The position numbers and the translations under genes were made by a program. From the NCBI GenBank assembly GCA_004794785.1, contig SJOL01006404.1, positions 96,779 to 160,778 on the forward strand: a stretch of DNA of 64,000 nt, written 5' to 3'. The DNA comes from Opisthorchis felineus (Eukaryota > Platyhelminthes > Trematoda > Opisthorchiida > Opisthorchiidae). This document shows positions 1-13,977 of the stretch, one piece after another. The notes under the pieces were generated by a model. That model made no database searches, was not told where the DNA came from, and saw only the letters and a program-made list of their open reading frames with translations. The stretch's first letter is position 1. Each line of letters opens with the position of its first letter.

Positions 1-1236
1 CTTCCGGCGTAGCAATGCTCTCTCCGAGGTTGAGGACGAAAATCGAACACTACGCTTTTATACAAATTCATGGTTATGATATTAAAGAAACCAGGGGAAT
101 AATTACTACACACTTACGTTTATCCTGGGCTATTATGTACGACATCAATCGGGTCGCATCCCAAAAACCATGTCTTATGGTGCGTTGGTTTACTGGACAA
201 ACCATGCTTCTTTTCAGAGAAAGACTTTCGGGGCGGTTTGAAATGTCCATATAGCAGTGTGTGCCCTCAGGGTATGAGTAGACAACAAGAAGTAGTTCGT
301 AGACAGTTCGCACTGGAGCGCCAGAATGTTATTCCTTTTCTGTCATCCTTCTTTTGGGTATATAATCATCTCTCAAGTGTATGCACGGGCACCTACTGGC
401 AAATAGAGTTTCATTTATTCTCATTATATATAGATATAGATATATAACAAAATCCAATGGTGAATGTCGATAGGTCACATTATTGGGCTGTATTCGGACC
501 TTTCATCCCGTCTTTCAGCCTTATTACCCCTGATAAGTATTAAAGCTGGGCCAAGACAAATCAACTCCAGTCGAGAAGAACCAGCTCTTGTGGCCTGACA
601 ATGTATTATCAGTTCAAACGACGGGATCTGTCTGAGGTGATAGCTGAGCTCCCAATTTAGGCTTTTAGTACACGACATTCCTATGTATATTTTCTTCTTG
701 GGGAGAAATCAAAGTTACTCCTTATTTGGCCCTAGAGAATGGGCGTCCCTACAAGGAAAATATCAAACGCCAGAACCTGGTGTGCAACGGCTGTTCAATT
801 GCCGGCGTTTTTACATCGAAAGTTATGTTCTTTACCACGTTAAAAATGTGTGCAGCTTTTATCCATTTTTTGGTCTCAAGATTTGACTAAAATTATGTCT
901 GCTATGTTGAAATTTTGTGACAGTGTTTGCGCTATAAAAATGTACTAACTGAACAGGCCACCTTAGTTTTTTTAGCCGTGCAATTAACGTGCTGAAGCCC
1001 AGGTTTGACTGCGACAATATCATATTGAGGGCTGGTCAAACACATACTCTGGAATTTACTTGTTCATCTATTTTGTTGGTCGTCGGAATCTCTGGTTGAT
1101 TCCTATTTGTCTTGAGTCGGGGCATTCTACACGTGTAATGATGCATCTACACAATAAATTATACAGCAGTATATTTCATATTTCCCATGAAAGTGGCAAA
1201 ATTTCTTTCGCTAACCATTTTCTCTTCGTCTTGCAG
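1..1236. other. No assignable feature
   Basis: Only short, unconvincing open frames are present. A short AT microsatellite-like patch (TATATAGATATAGATATATA) sits at about 426-446. No recognisable protein similarity was seen on either strand. Confidence 0.5.
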
Positions 1237-1525
1237 ACCGAAAACAGATTTAGAGCATACTCGCTTTATGAAATTCAAACCCATCTTACTCATATTGAAC
1301 CGTTTGCCTGATCCATCAATAAATTATTCGGAAGAATCAAGACACAATTCTAAATCATTAGTACCGAGTGGTTGTGGGATTATAAACGACAGCGACATGG
1401 TGACGTGTTTACACGCTGCGACGCAACTAACTTCTCTAGGGACTCAAACAGCCAAAAATAAAGGTTCTCCGGTATATTCTTACTTTATCAAACTATATGC
1501 TAAAGGAATTTTACCCCCAGTGTAA
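1237..1525 (+). CDS. Possible 3'-terminal exon of a gene entering from the left
   Basis: An open frame of about 96 codons follows a good 3' splice site (pyrimidine-rich stretch ending TCTTGCAG at 1236) and ends at a TAA at 1523-1525. The frame runs back through the splice site, so the exon would begin with one base completing a codon. An AATAAA poly(A) signal lies at 1568-1573, 43 bases past the stop, as expected for a terminal exon. The translation begins PKTDLEHTRFMKFKP and ends FIKLYAKGILPPV; I recognise no domain in it. Upstream exons would lie to the left, possibly outside the window. A chance frame or a piece of an unrecognised repeat is also possible. Confidence 0.33.
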
Positions 1526-1573
1526 TCATACAGCCCCGTGTCAAGGATCGGACGCTGCAGACCGCTGAATAAA

Positions 1574-4500
1574 GTCAGTCAGTGGTTGGGTTTATAAAAA
1601 GCACCGTTTTCATGTTTTGTATAGCGCAAAACTACCAATTGGTCACAGCGATAATGATGTACCATGCTTTCTAAATTTTCCTTGTTTGTTTTAAGTCTGA
1701 TCAAAAGCGGGAAAGTCAGTGGTGACGCCTCGGAATGGGAGCAATGTCTCGGCGAGATAAAAATCGTCTTTCACGTGGATAGTAGAATCCGCATCACTCG
1801 TAAATAATTTCTTTCGCGTAATGTTCTTTTCCAAATGATAAAAAATGCATTGCTTTCAGCTGTCAGCAAACACAAAGAGATGCTTGGACATTCAGTTAGA
1901 ATATACCGTCCAACGTAAATTGGAAGCGAACACTCATTTAGGCCAAGAAAATCAATGCAAGGCTGAATTACAATAAGACTGACATTTGTGAAGGCTGAGA
2001 GGTCTGTTGGAGGCCACTGGCTCCAACGGCCCGCAAAATGCGGTTGCAAATGCTAATTATCCTACTACTCATCCTATCGCAGTAGTCAAACAAAAAGGGG
2101 AACCACAAAGTTGTCGCTCGGAGAGAAGTTGAAAAGCACCACGTGCTTTCTGGAGAATCCCTGTTGAGTATGATGGTTGCTGAAATTTCCACTGTGCTCG
2201 CTTTATACTAGAGTGTTTCTGGGCAAGCTCTTCTTGCGATTTGTGAGATGATCATTACATGAAACCCATGTAGAGTGCTGATAACTTCAAGATTCATGAT
2301 TTTGCAAAGGTGCGAAATATCTGTCTGATTGCCTAAACGATAAATATTTCCCCCTTTTTTCAAAAGTAAAATTTGTATCACCAACGCTTTTAACTTTTCC
2401 CTACATATTATTTGTAGCGATTTTTGCCTAGTTAACAGAATGCTTGCATCTATCACATCAGTTTTCTGAAAGCTAGTCGATTTTCAGCAACAATAATCAG
2501 TCCAGATTTTATAATTCCATGCGTTCCTTCCTTGAGTCTTTCATAAGGCAACATTAATCAAGTTTCAAGGACCATAATCTACGGCATTTTGTCTTCAGGT
2601 AGAACAACGTTTATGAGTGCACTTTAACGACTTTCAGGGACAGGGGACACTTCAACCGTACTCTGCAGTATCGGACCGCCTATGGTCGATCGATAATCCG
2701 ATCGATGTTCAGCTACCCTTCGCAGTGTTCTCAAATGAATGGCGCGCCAGATTTTTCTTTCTGTCTGAAAGGCAAAATTTGGGGGCGAATCTTTTGACTT
2801 TGATATAAGAGGAACAAACCAGGTTTTGGAGGAAACAGAAAGCAGTAGTAAAATAAAAAACTGACCAGTCAAGTACACAATTTATAATCCTATGCATGAC
2901 TCTTTGTTTTACCTGTCTTGAGTGCGGGCAGATAGATCGACCAACCAACCGGAATCCATCCAGATGAGGCGCTTTTGATGTACTAGGTGGAATTTTGAAA
3001 GTGACGCTACATGTTTAGCGGGCTGAGTCTAGTTAGTGGTATGGACTCAGTGATCAATGGTCTTTTTCTGGCCCGATTAATTTATTCTGCCTCGCAAAAA
3101 AATCTCCCAGTCACTCAGGGAAGCATCTTGTTGAATAAAATAAAGAGTTTATAGGCCGCATACTGCAAAGTGATGGATGACTGCTGAAGGAACATGGGCG
3201 GAATACTAACCAACTGAGTTTCATCAGGTACTTAAAACGCCTGAACAGGAATTCATACTTATTGATCACCATCGTACTTCTCAGAGGACACAAAAATTTG
3301 CGCGATGCGATGCAGTAGCATTCATAGTGCGTAAAACTTATAGGCCGCCTCTAGTCTGCTTCAGGATATCCTTTCCCAAGAACATATATCTAAACTTAAG
3401 GCCACCTCCCCCATTAGCCGATACTTTCTGGAGGAGATTAGAGTCGCATGAGAACCACTGACTATCAATTTCACTCCTAATCTTTTCCCATGACTTTGCT
3501 ATCTAAAAAATAACATCAATATTTCGGTCGCACCGCGTCTGCTTGCAACCACGTCTGATAGTGTGCGGCAGCATCAATATAGTGTTGATCACGGTAGTGA
3601 TCTGAAATGATTCACGTTTCCAACCACATAAACGAGACATCGGGAAAGGCAGTGCGACTTCTGGTTTGCATTGTTTTCATCCAAAAACTAGTGTTTCTTC
3701 AAGGTGTAACAACCTTGAGCAACCTGTTGTCATGCTTAATGTACTGTGGTTTGTAACCTCGTGGTGGTTGACATAAAGATAGAAAAATGGAAGGATTTCA
3801 AGAAATATACTCCAAAAGTAACCCCGTTGGAATAAACAGAATAAACAGAATGATCCACATAACATATCCAGAGAATAGAGCTCCCAAATTCTATACGCTG
3901 CGCAGAATTAAAACCAAACAATAGATAATTCAATAAAAGTACACAAAAATGCGGATTAATTTTTAATCTCAATGTGTGTCAACGGAACAATTTTGTGTCC
4001 CTCTCAGATTATCCTCGCTAATCCGACTCCACGTGATGCAAAATGGTGAGGTGAGGATGACAGTATCGCGGGGTTGCAGTTTATCAGTTCGACGAAAAAG
4101 ATCAAATCATTTGGATTACATCTTCTAGTCTTTTGTTCTGTAACAGTGGCAAATTATTTGGAATCCGTAATCGAATCAGCGATGTGGGCCAAAATTCAGA
4201 TGCTTTGTGGGTCACCAAAACTCTTCGTAAAACTGCGCATTCCCCTTGATCTGGCGCAATCAACTCTCTCAATTAACTAGATTGATTAACATGGTTCACA
4301 CTACTTCATAGAATCTATTGTCATTTAGAATGTCCTGATACTTTCTTGCTCACCTTGGTATTCTGGCAACTGTGGTTGTCGGGTTGAATCGTCCGGGAGC
4401 TTTGTGACGTTTTCCAGTGAGAATGAGGCAGATGTATAGTTATGTTTGGCGGTGCAACCTATGGACGATAGAAGAAAACACTGTGAGATGCATCATAATA

Positions 4501-4719
4501 AACACTCATTCCTTTTCATATGAACAGAAATGAGGGAAATCTGCGAACAAGTGAGTCTAGTTAATATTGAAAGTTAAAAAATTTGGTGAAACTTGCCTGT
4601 GGTTTTCTAGAACATAACAGCTCTGCTCAGGAGGTCTAGTGAATTCCTCAGTCAGTGTCTAAGTTTTTAAGTCTATCTGACAGGACGAAGCCGCCCAGAA
4701 CAACTGGTGTGGGTTGACA
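1574..4719. other. Intergenic, nothing assignable
   Basis: No frame longer than about 92 codons and no recognisable domain on either strand. The 3' part may hold more decayed 5' sequence of the LINE that becomes readable at about 4720, but I could not identify its endonuclease here. Confidence 0.45.
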
Positions 4720-6135
4720 ATAGTACCCATCTCCAGTGAACAGGATGAAAACACAATGTGAGTTGGATTCCCGTCATAAAAAGGCTTCTGGTGTCACTGA
4801 TTGCTAGTTACTCTAAGACGGCATGCAAAACCCTAGTCCTCATACAGACTGTATCAACCACATCCTCACACTCCGTCAGGTCTTGGAGCAACTCCATATG
4901 TACGGACGACACACAATCATAATGTTCTTTGACTCAAAGAGCACGGTCAGTCCCTTCGTTTGCTCAAAAGGAGATGCCCCAGAAGCTCGTGAACATAATT
5001 CGGACTAGTTTTTACATGGGTCTGGGCGTGAAAGTGTATGCGGATCTCTCTAAAAACCTCCCTACAACAGTTTATGTCCGGCCGTTTTCTCCATCTTTGT
5101 TTGAATTCTTCATCGAGGAAGTGGAGGTATGAACACTCCCGAATGGGCTGAACATGGTCCTGAAAACCCCAATACATGACTCGATGCTCGTGTAGCGCTT
5201 GTGGAGCTGGAGTGTTCAGACAACATGGTCCTATTCTTTAAAAACTAATACAGTGCAAAAGCGCCGATAAATAGGCTTAATAATATCACATCACCTTTAG
5301 GCATGTGCCTTCCGCCTACAGAATGTTTAGCCACGCTTTAACACCTGCAGCTTCTGAGCATGCTTCATGTAATTCAAGGAGAGGTACTCAAGCGTTTTCT
5401 GTATCTTGGCAGTTGTATTCCTCTGACGGAAATCTGTCCTATGGAGCCACTGCACGAACCTCGAAGAACCACATGAGTTTTGCCAGTCTGTATCATTTGT
5501 AGTGTCAAAAAAGCATACTACTGACTCTTAGAGTTTACATGTACCAGGCTACATTACAGGGGAGTTTGTTGTGTGGTTGATATCTAACTTCTGTGGTTAT
5601 ATGATTTAAGGCGTCTTCATGTTTTTTACCATCAATGTCTGGAAACCGCTGTTGATGTCGGAGGGCGCCGATGACTTCGTAAAGAAACAATTAGAGAACG
5701 GACGTCTGATTGCGTAGCAGGTACCCCTGTCGCGGAAAACATGCAGCAAATTCAACTGCGGTGGCTCGGCTTTGCAAAAGTAAATGTGTCTGATAATCGT
5801 CTAACAAGACGTGTCCTTTGTCCTGTCGTCAGTGTAGCGTAGACTTTAGGTTGAACAGCTGTGTGTCAAAAATACTACGAAGTTTTCGGGTGTTGCTGGT
5901 GCGGCTCGCCTTCCAGGATGAGACCTCTATTAACGCAAACCAACTGCACACTGATGTGTCCCCTCGTATGGCAACGAAACGATGGCCGGTCAACTACCAA
6001 GCTTAACAAACAAGCCAACTGCTACCTGATCAAAAGCCAATCTATATACCCCCTGCGCTTGGTTCGGGATGTCGCAAAAAATGGTCCCATCCAATGTCAG
6101 TGGCGGTCTTGCTGTCATTTTTCCTTCTAGATTGC
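4720..6135 (+). mobile_element. Decayed RTE-type non-LTR retrotransposon (reverse transcriptase and 3' tail)
   Basis: Read across frames on the plus strand, this is a broken LINE ORF2. At 4840-4930 comes the RT-2 block, DCINHILTLRQVLEQLHMYG, like the [CV]DQIFTLRQ[VI]LE consensus. In another frame at about 4970-5130 come MPQKLVNIIRTSFYMGLGVK and a worn form of the QGCP-LSPFLFNF block (SPSLFEFFIEEV). About 5190-5240 gives LVELECSDNMVLFFKN, the remains of LADLEYADDIVLL, with the catalytic AYADD/YADD box degraded. The block LYLGSC matches FTYLGSCIS. Near 5755-5815 is LRWLGFAKVNVSDNRLTRRV, and at 6065-6110 RDVAKNGPIQ..WRSC, the usual RTE tail. Many frameshifts and stops make it non-functional. The RTE/SR2-like assignment is from remembered consensus and could be a neighbouring LINE clade. 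Confidence 0.8.
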
Positions 6136-6618
6136 CCGAGTGAGTACTCTGAGATGTGGTGAAACTGTAAGGCTTGCGATGTGTCCTCATGAGACTGCTT
6201 TCCCGTTTAATTTTCTTTTACTTTAGAGCTTTAGATATGACCTAATAAACACTGTGGCATTACGACATTAAATAATCAAGTTATCCACAGCCTGTTTATC
6301 TATGTCCCTGCTGCCGATGGTTATAAATTTAATGAGGTTCATGATGATGATAACGATTCGAGGTGGATATGGTGGACAAAGTAAATAACGTACAAATATA
6401 TGGTATAAAATAACTCCAAGCGGGTGTTTCACATACTGTTTGGTAAAACGAGGTTTACGTCCGGAAACAGAGCATTCCCATACAGTGTACGGACTCAGCT
6501 AAAGAAGCATTTTGTTAGCAGATGTTGCCTATGGGTGTAGGAAAAAGAATACGCAGAAGACCAATGTTATGCTATAAGAAGATTTGCGTATTGAAATATC
6601 ACAGCTCAGTGGTTACCG

Positions 6619-6789
6619 ATGCGAGGTAAATTCAGACACTATATAACAGAGGACGCAGCAGAAAAGGTTCAGCAGTTCATGTCACCTATTCAACCAAAAA
6701 AAGGTCACGTAGACTCAGAAAAGAATCAGATGGTTAAATCGATTGTTCGGGCACCTGATACTCTATGCCTGTACAAAACGTTTCCGTAA
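6619..6789 (+). CDS. Short open frame, possible exon
   Basis: An ATG-initiated frame of 56 codons begins MRGKFRHYITEDAAEKVQQF and is hydrophilic. It ends at TAA (6787-6789), or could be spliced at CC|GTAAGC (6786). I recognise no family. It lies between the LINE and the Penelope-like element, so it may be decayed element sequence rather than a host exon. Confidence 0.2.
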   Translation: MRGKFRHYITEDAAEKVQQFMSPIQPKKGHVDSEKNQMVKSIVRAPDTLCLYKTFP

Positions 6790-7163
6790 GCTTTTAGGCC
6801 ACTTTATTAGGCACATATCTAGAAGATGAGGTTTATAAGAACTTGGCTTCATTCTGGACAGAAGCGATTTACACTCATATTTTGAATGTTAAATTTCGCG
6901 TTTTTACAAACATTTAGTCTAGTATCATCATTCATCAGCTTCAAATGAATTACTGAACTCAAAAAATTGATTGGTCTTAGCTACTGATTATGAAACTTCA
7001 AAATATTGGCGTGTTCTCGCAATTCCGGTCATTTCTGGTAGTGTGTATATATCTGAGCCAGTAGAAGAGATGTCTGCATGGTCACTGTTGCTCTAATAGG
7101 CTCGTTCTTGTTCTGTCACGGAAGTATCTGAGACAACTGAAGGCCTTAAATTCAACGTCAGGT

Positions 7164-8640
7164 GTGTGCCTTACAGATTACCTGACTAACTTGGACAATG
7201 CTTTGAAAACAAACTGGATGTCTGATGAGAACACCTCTACCAGTAGGTCAGAAAGCCACCTTCAAACCGGTCCGTTTAATCAAAGTCATCCTCAAAAATT
7301 ACAAACGACGGACGAGTTAACCAGTCAAAAAAGATGGAGAATGAAAGCTGATGGTAAAAACACCGTACCATTCTATGGACCGTCAAAGCACACAAAGAGG
7401 GAGATTCACCCTGAACTATTGTCTCAGCACCAAAAATTGCAGCACAATAGTTTGCAAGACTTATAGGGGAGATCGAACCACCTAACTGCTGAATCACATC
7501 ACCCAATAAACGAATATGCAAAATTTCTGAACGAAATCCTCAAAGTCAAGACAGGACGAGGAAATTACGCTATTATCTGACTTCAATACTCTATTCACAT
7601 CAATCGACAGTAATCTTGCGCTGCGAAACGTGAGTAAACTACGTCAGAAGTTTCCGAACAAAACGGGAGCAATACAACTATAACTATTTGCAAGCTTTTA
7701 GACCTGTGTATGGACACAAACTTCTGATTCGAGGGCAAAAACTACAAACGGATGAAAGGAGCTCCAATGGAATCGCGAAATTCTGGCGTCACTGACAAAA
7801 ATTGCAGTGAAACAAATATAACAGCCTGTGATATCGGTTGTCGTCCAGAAGCTTTGGCACGCTCTGTGGACGACACTATCGTTATGATGAAGAGGGATGC
7901 AGCTGAGCATGCTCGCAAAGTGCTCAGCGCCATATTTTAAGGCATCAAATTTATAACGAAAATTGAAAACAGTAACCGTATGCCATTTTCGGATGCACTG
8001 GTAAGCAGAAACATGGACGAAACCCTTTAAACTTGTGTATAAAAGAAAAAGATGCACACCAACCAAGTACTACGTTGCCGTAGATACTGCCGTATGTGCC
8101 ACAAAAATTTGCATTTGAACTCTTTTTAAAAGAGTACAGACGCACTGCACTGCAGCACCGCGCCATCAACAGGGTCATCAAGATTAGCCCGTTCAACGGA
8201 TAGAATTCCCGTACATCAAGAACATATACGGACTGAAAGAAAGGTGTCTAGAACCAAAAGGAACCTTAGTAGCTCACAAAATAGCCTATACACCGAGGGA
8301 ACTGATCTCGAGATCGAACGCAAGAAACAGCGCTGTGTACCGAATCAACTTTACGCACTGTAACAAATCTCATAATGGACGGACTGCAGGAAACCTTTCT
8401 ACACAGGTGGAGAAACACAACGTGGCTATCAAAACAATCACTTATTTTCGTGCATGAAGATTAGGAAAGACAAATTCAATATAGAAAGCGCGGAATCCTA
8501 GCACGCGGAAGTACAAAGAACGAGAAGGACTCCCTAGAAGCATGGTGCTTCGCAAAGGATTTCATCAACCACCATAACGAAATTAACACGGTCTACACAC
8601 TGCTAGTGAGCGAGAAACCCCCAAGTTAGTAATAATACTG
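7164..8640 (+). mobile_element. Decayed Penelope-like element: reverse transcriptase plus GIY-YIG endonuclease
   Basis: Several plus-strand frames together give a Penelope-like ORF. Around 7368-7410 FYGPSKHTKREIHP resembles FYGLPKIHKDGVPLRP. Near 7575-7655 LLSDFNTLFTSIDSNLALRN resembles DVVSLFTSIP..LA. At 7695-7790 LLDLCMDTNF then YKRMKGAPMESRNSG match the L.LCL.T.F and KGTPMGSPISG blocks. At 7865-7890 SVDDTIVMMKRD is the worn catalytic box (family YVDDTFVI). The C-terminal nuclease follows at 8325-8450: AVYRI, then HNGRTAGNLSTQVEKHNVAI, corresponding to the GIY-YIG endonuclease pattern VYRI.C..C...YIGQTGR.L..R..EH. Further on, about 8515-8600, KDSLEAWCFAKDFINHHNEI matches the end of that domain. 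The first Tyr of the catalytic box and several GIY-YIG residues are lost, with multiple stops, so it is inactive. Confidence 0.87.
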
Positions 8641-11600
8641 AGTCAGGTTCGGCCATCAGAACAGTCATTGTTGAGGCAAAGGAACAAGGGTCGTGGTGAG
8701 GAAGACCGTAAAGATCAAGTCTGAAGGCTAGCCGGACACCTACCAATCAGAAAACTGATCAGCCAACAGACCAGTTGGAATGGCCACCGAAACGATCAAT
8801 GGTTGATCACGGCCAGCCTAGGTGAGTAAATCCTATATCAGCCCATGCAGCACAATAACTGAGCACTTCCAACCTAAACGCCCTTCCACTCAACGCGCCG
8901 ATATCAGCCTCACTGGCGATGAGATGTTTGAAACAAGATTAACCAACTCAGCGGAAAAAATGAAGGCCATCAGTTTGGACAACTAATATTTTCATATATT
9001 TATGTGATCAAACAAGTCTGTAGTGACAACAAGCGGAATCGGACATAAATGTCTTCGATCTGATGGATTCAGTGGAAGTACGACTTGGCTCAATTCTCAC
9101 AAGTGTTTCGGTATCTCGGTCGTCGAACAGCCAATGTTGGAATTGTTTTCCAAGAGGCCTAATCCTTCGATATATATATATAGGTACAGTCAAATTGATG
9201 GGTGAAGATGGGCATGGTTTATAGAAGCCCCGGATCAAATGGTCAACAGTGGTTAGATCGGCCTAATCATAATATGATATAAATACATTATCTAGACAAA
9301 CACTTTAAAAACCTAAAACAGAAAGATGCACAATACAAGATGGATACATATGGAAAGTCAGTGTGATATCTGTCAACCAGCGAGGCGTCTTATTACACTT
9401 CATGTTTGGGATCGGATAGGGTTATGTACCCTGCTTGTGAAGTGACCGAATAAAATGGTACTCCAGTTTGCTTAGATCTTTTAAATTGTAACAATATCAC
9501 TCCACCTCACTAGCTTTCTTCTGAGAGTGATGCAGATAAATCCTAAATGAATGCCACAATGCACACCCCCACCAACACTATTAATCCGCTCCACATTTCG
9601 TACGCATCAGTGTTATGATCGTTAGGCGATCTGAAAAATTCAACTTCTCAATCTGAATAATACGTAACACTACACCAAACAGTCATATTAAGTGTGTTTC
9701 AGGACAAAACTACACTCGAGACCACATAACGCCAGACGCCTCAACAGATCTTGAATCCTTAGTGCCGACGCCCATAACTCATACCATAGTAGTATTTTGG
9801 GTAAATTTTCTTTGGCAGCAATGATTCTGCAGAAAATTTCATATATTCTGGACACATCAGGGAAGTTGAACTGGATACCTTCTTTTGAGGACTCTGGCTA
9901 GGAAAACCTCAAAGAGGAATTAACAAAAAGTCGGTACTTAACTAGGGTCACATGCAACTGTCCGAATCAGACGGTGCAGATGGTGTTCATGCAGCAGCCA
10001 ACTGGTTTTAAGTATCTCCACTTCCCCATGACATAGGATCTTGATAAGCCGAATAAGTCCACCTAAACGAGGATGGCTACTGATTACAACTGAACTATTG
10101 GACCTTACAAACACGAAGGAATATTGCGCAAAATATTATAGGAGTGCGCAAGCAAGTTCAAGCAAGTCAAAAACGTTCGGGTTTCCATGTTACGTTTAGA
10201 TGAGCAAAGAAGTTTTGGCCTGTGGTGCGTGCAACACTAGGCGTTCCATGTGCTAATTTTTTAGCCTCAGTCTGCCCAAACGGTTGCCGATCCAAACACC
10301 CAGGGAGTGCACGCGGAATTCGCACTTACAGTATGTGGTAGGTGACCACGCTGGTCAGTCTGCCAAACAATAGGCCTCAATCGCTTTCTAGCTAATGAGA
10401 CCACACAAGCAGGGTAAACTTGGTAGGTAGCTGATGTAAGTGTCCATACTGTTGGGCCCCGATTGGGGTGACAACATGCCATACGGATAGCACGTCAGAC
10501 AGCGGGTAGATACAACAACACTGTTTCATCGTAGGAAGTAAACCTTGGTGGATAGGGTTCCGTTTCAGGGTTAACCTATCACACTTGAAAAGCCGATGGA
10601 TCCGCACGCACAATGGATTACGTCACATGCAGTCTAATTTAAGAAACCAAATATGCCAGACGAACAACGCTGCCAGTAGCGCTAAATGCATTAACTTGAC
10701 GCTAAATTGCATCAGAAATTGCACGTCGCTTATCATCAGTAATAAACCGCAGGTTTCGGATTGCCACACCATTGAACCTCTTTAAGCTAGGCAGTTTCTA
10801 ATGTTTTCAGAATACTGAACAACTGGAGCAGGAAGCAGTAGTCCATACATATTTTTCACTTAGGAGATGTGTTCCAAACAATCCGCCTTATTGGGTTTTG
10901 ACAGTTTTCATGTCGATTCAAGCAATTCACTAGTGTCCAGCTGGATACGGTAATTCCTAAAGTGCAAAACAAATACTCCTCCACGTGACAGCAATCCATA
11001 CAACGAATCAGGATTGCGCACCAGGAATATGAGTGACCTTGAGCGGCAAGCCGCAGATTAAGGTCACTTTTACTGAAGCATTTATCAGAACCTGTTAGGT
11101 AATAGTCCTTAATCAGAGAATAGCAATGAATTGATTTTGATTAATTTTAGAAACACAGTTTCGTTGTTATCGTTGTTCTTACGGAAGATCTGTAAGTTTG
11201 AGCTATTCTTTTTTCATGTATGCCGTAAAGGATTCTTCATGAAAAATTCTTAATGTGAACTGATTCCTATTGAGTGGGTGTTTTTTCAAGTATTACTAAA
11301 AACCCAGAGAAATTTCTGGTGTAAAACTTGTGTTATAATTCATCCCTCTTCTTTTGTTGGATTTCCACTCTTCGCATACCCATATATTCGTTGCAGACCA
11401 AATATTATCGGCTATTCAGGTGGGGCTCAGTTGCGTGTCTCGCTGAGTTTCACTGGACCGTGTCTCGTGAAATCGATTTCCTCTGTTTAATGACGGAAAT
11501 TCAGTGTGCACCAAATGCCTCGTCCCTCCTAGTCGCAAGAACGCGTATGACGAGAAAGTACTAGATGAGATAGACAACAAACGACATTATCAGGATGATG

Positions 11601-13977
11601 ACTATGGTCAGCAAAAACAACGGAGGAGATAGAACGAAACAATCCGGCGAGGGTTTTACTTTCAGGTACACTCTACTGGTTGCTATCATCAGCAAATCAT
11701 GACTGTCGATCAGGTGGCATTTTATCCAGACACCGGGTATCGCAACTGGCTTGCAAAACGCTTCGTCATTAAACAAGGAGACATCGGCAGTGCGCGGTCG
11801 GTCGGATTTCCCTTCAGAATCCACTTCTTAAGGGTACTCCATGTCTCTAATATGACTAGCCGTATGAAGCTTTACTTGTGTGTCATTTGATTGGCCGGAT
11901 TATAATTCACGTTGCCCTGCGCTGCAGCCTGGTTCACTTGTATTTGATTTCTTCGTTGGATATCTTCATTGTAGTAGGTCCTTTTTCTTGGGCCGTCTGG
12001 TCCTTTTCGCTTTTTGTGTCTCAACTTTAGTTCCTTCATCCAATAAATAGTACAATTTCAGAATCACACGTACACAGTGAAGTTTTGGCACAACAATTTC
12101 CGTTTCCACTGAGGAAGAAGAACGAAGCATACCGCACAATAACCATAGTACTGTCCTGCTTTTTAGCATGAGGGCGGCTGCCGACGAATAAAGAGCATAT
12201 TATTCTAACACTCGACTCAGAACCGAACACGCTGCATCTCATTCCATGACGTGCCAGTCAGTTCGTTCCCAAATTAAGTGTGTCTACATGCACAGACTTT
12301 GATTTCAGTAGATTGCTTCCTCTATGTTACCAATTACTGGTACTGATTACGCTATAAAATATGTCAAACAAGGCGGAAAACCATGCTGAATCTAGGGCTT
12401 GGAGGAAGCGGTGCTTTTGTCTGGTATAACTTACTCCAGCCTTGGTATATCTTGTAAGCATTAGTTATGATTTTTGAGCCGAAAAGTAAAATGCAGGTAC
12501 TTTACTGAGATGAGCCGCAATGCATTGTGTTGACGGAAAGTCACGTAAATTTCCGATTGTCGTTTCGCGATAAATATCTTCCCTTTTGGCTGAGTTTCAG
12601 AAGGGTCTGTAATTGCTTTTATCCAGGTTTAAAGCTGCTTGCTTAATGGAAACTTGGACTTTGTATTTCGCTTCACTCTTAAATTTGTTTATTGGAATAA
12701 GAAAAGCAGTCCCTCTTAACTCACCAAGTTCATTTCTGTATCACACACTTCCACGGTGAATGGTATGGACGGACATTCTTTTGGTTTCGCTGGATAACAT
12801 CCATCATATTATCATATCAGCTGGGGGTGGCCGTAACCCAAGTCGCATTGATGGCGTAGATGACCAGTGGTCATTATGTACGGGCCCACGTCACCTGAAC
12901 AGCGCACAGTGCACAAGTGACACCCCTTAAAGGTCAATTTTCATTTAAAAGGAAACGAAACATTTCCGTGCACCTCAGTTGAAATAACTAGCGTAATAAT
13001 TTCTAAAAGCGGAAAATGCACGCAACGAAAATATGAGGCTATTCCGTCTGGCGATTATCATGTGCTCACAACCTGTAAATTTTATTAAATATATTTCTCG
13101 TGATCTTAGCGTCTTGATGACATTTCTATGGACTACCTATATTGCCATCTCATTGCAGTTGTAAACCCATTTCCGTGAGCATCTGTGTTTGCAAATCTAC
13201 ACCCTAAGTGCACCGATATACCATCCTCGCCCGCGACCGGGATGAAGTCAAAAATGTGAGTTGGAAAAATAACAGACGTGACAATACGTACAGAATGCCA
13301 GCTCCGAATGATGTCAGACGTGTAAAATCTGCCGTCGGTCACCCAATTATCCTGTCCTCCAAAACGTGACAGACAGTGTCAATACTACTAGAAAGATGGC
13401 GTTAATAACAAGCAAAGTCGAAATATAGTTCGGAAGGGTGCAGGCCAACGTTTGGAAGAATATTATTCGGTGACAGTATATCGATGAATCTGATGGAAAG
13501 ATTTCACGGAAACTCAACTGCGCTATGAAATTGCGCTGATATTCCAGCAAGTGGTATCAGAATCCTATATACATAGACAACACAGATTCACGTTACCAAT
13601 GATAATTCTACCGTACTTAAAACTATGGGACTTCCCATGTGAACAGGTGGTAGTTTCTTTTCTTCTTCTGAGTGCACTCAGTTGTAAACTATCCATTATA
13701 AGTTATTAGTAAGATTTGGTGAAAAAGGCTGATGCACGTATACATCAAATGATTGGATCGATGGAGGCGTATAAATGCTACCGTCTGACAAAGAACACTC
13801 TTGAAGTACATAACAACCAATCCAGCACATACTTGAAATTCATGAAATAAAAATCCGCCTGTCTGCCTTTCTACATACAATGACTTAAAAGCCATGCTCT
13901 TTTTTAGCAATGTACAAACAACACCAGTAAGCAGTTGACGTATTCACAAAAGGACAGAACAATAAAGGAAATTCTAG
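8641..13977. other. Intergenic, repeat-derived, nothing firm
   Basis: The first few hundred bases (to about 9400) probably continue the 3' part of a retroelement: 9010-9210 has a 60-codon frame with GSTTWLNSHKCF that reads like decayed element sequence. The rest contains only short frames. 11561-11830 is open on the minus strand (87 codons, Val/Ile/Leu-rich C terminus) but has no recognisable domain. A (TA)n run lies at about 9171-9182. Confidence 0.4.
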
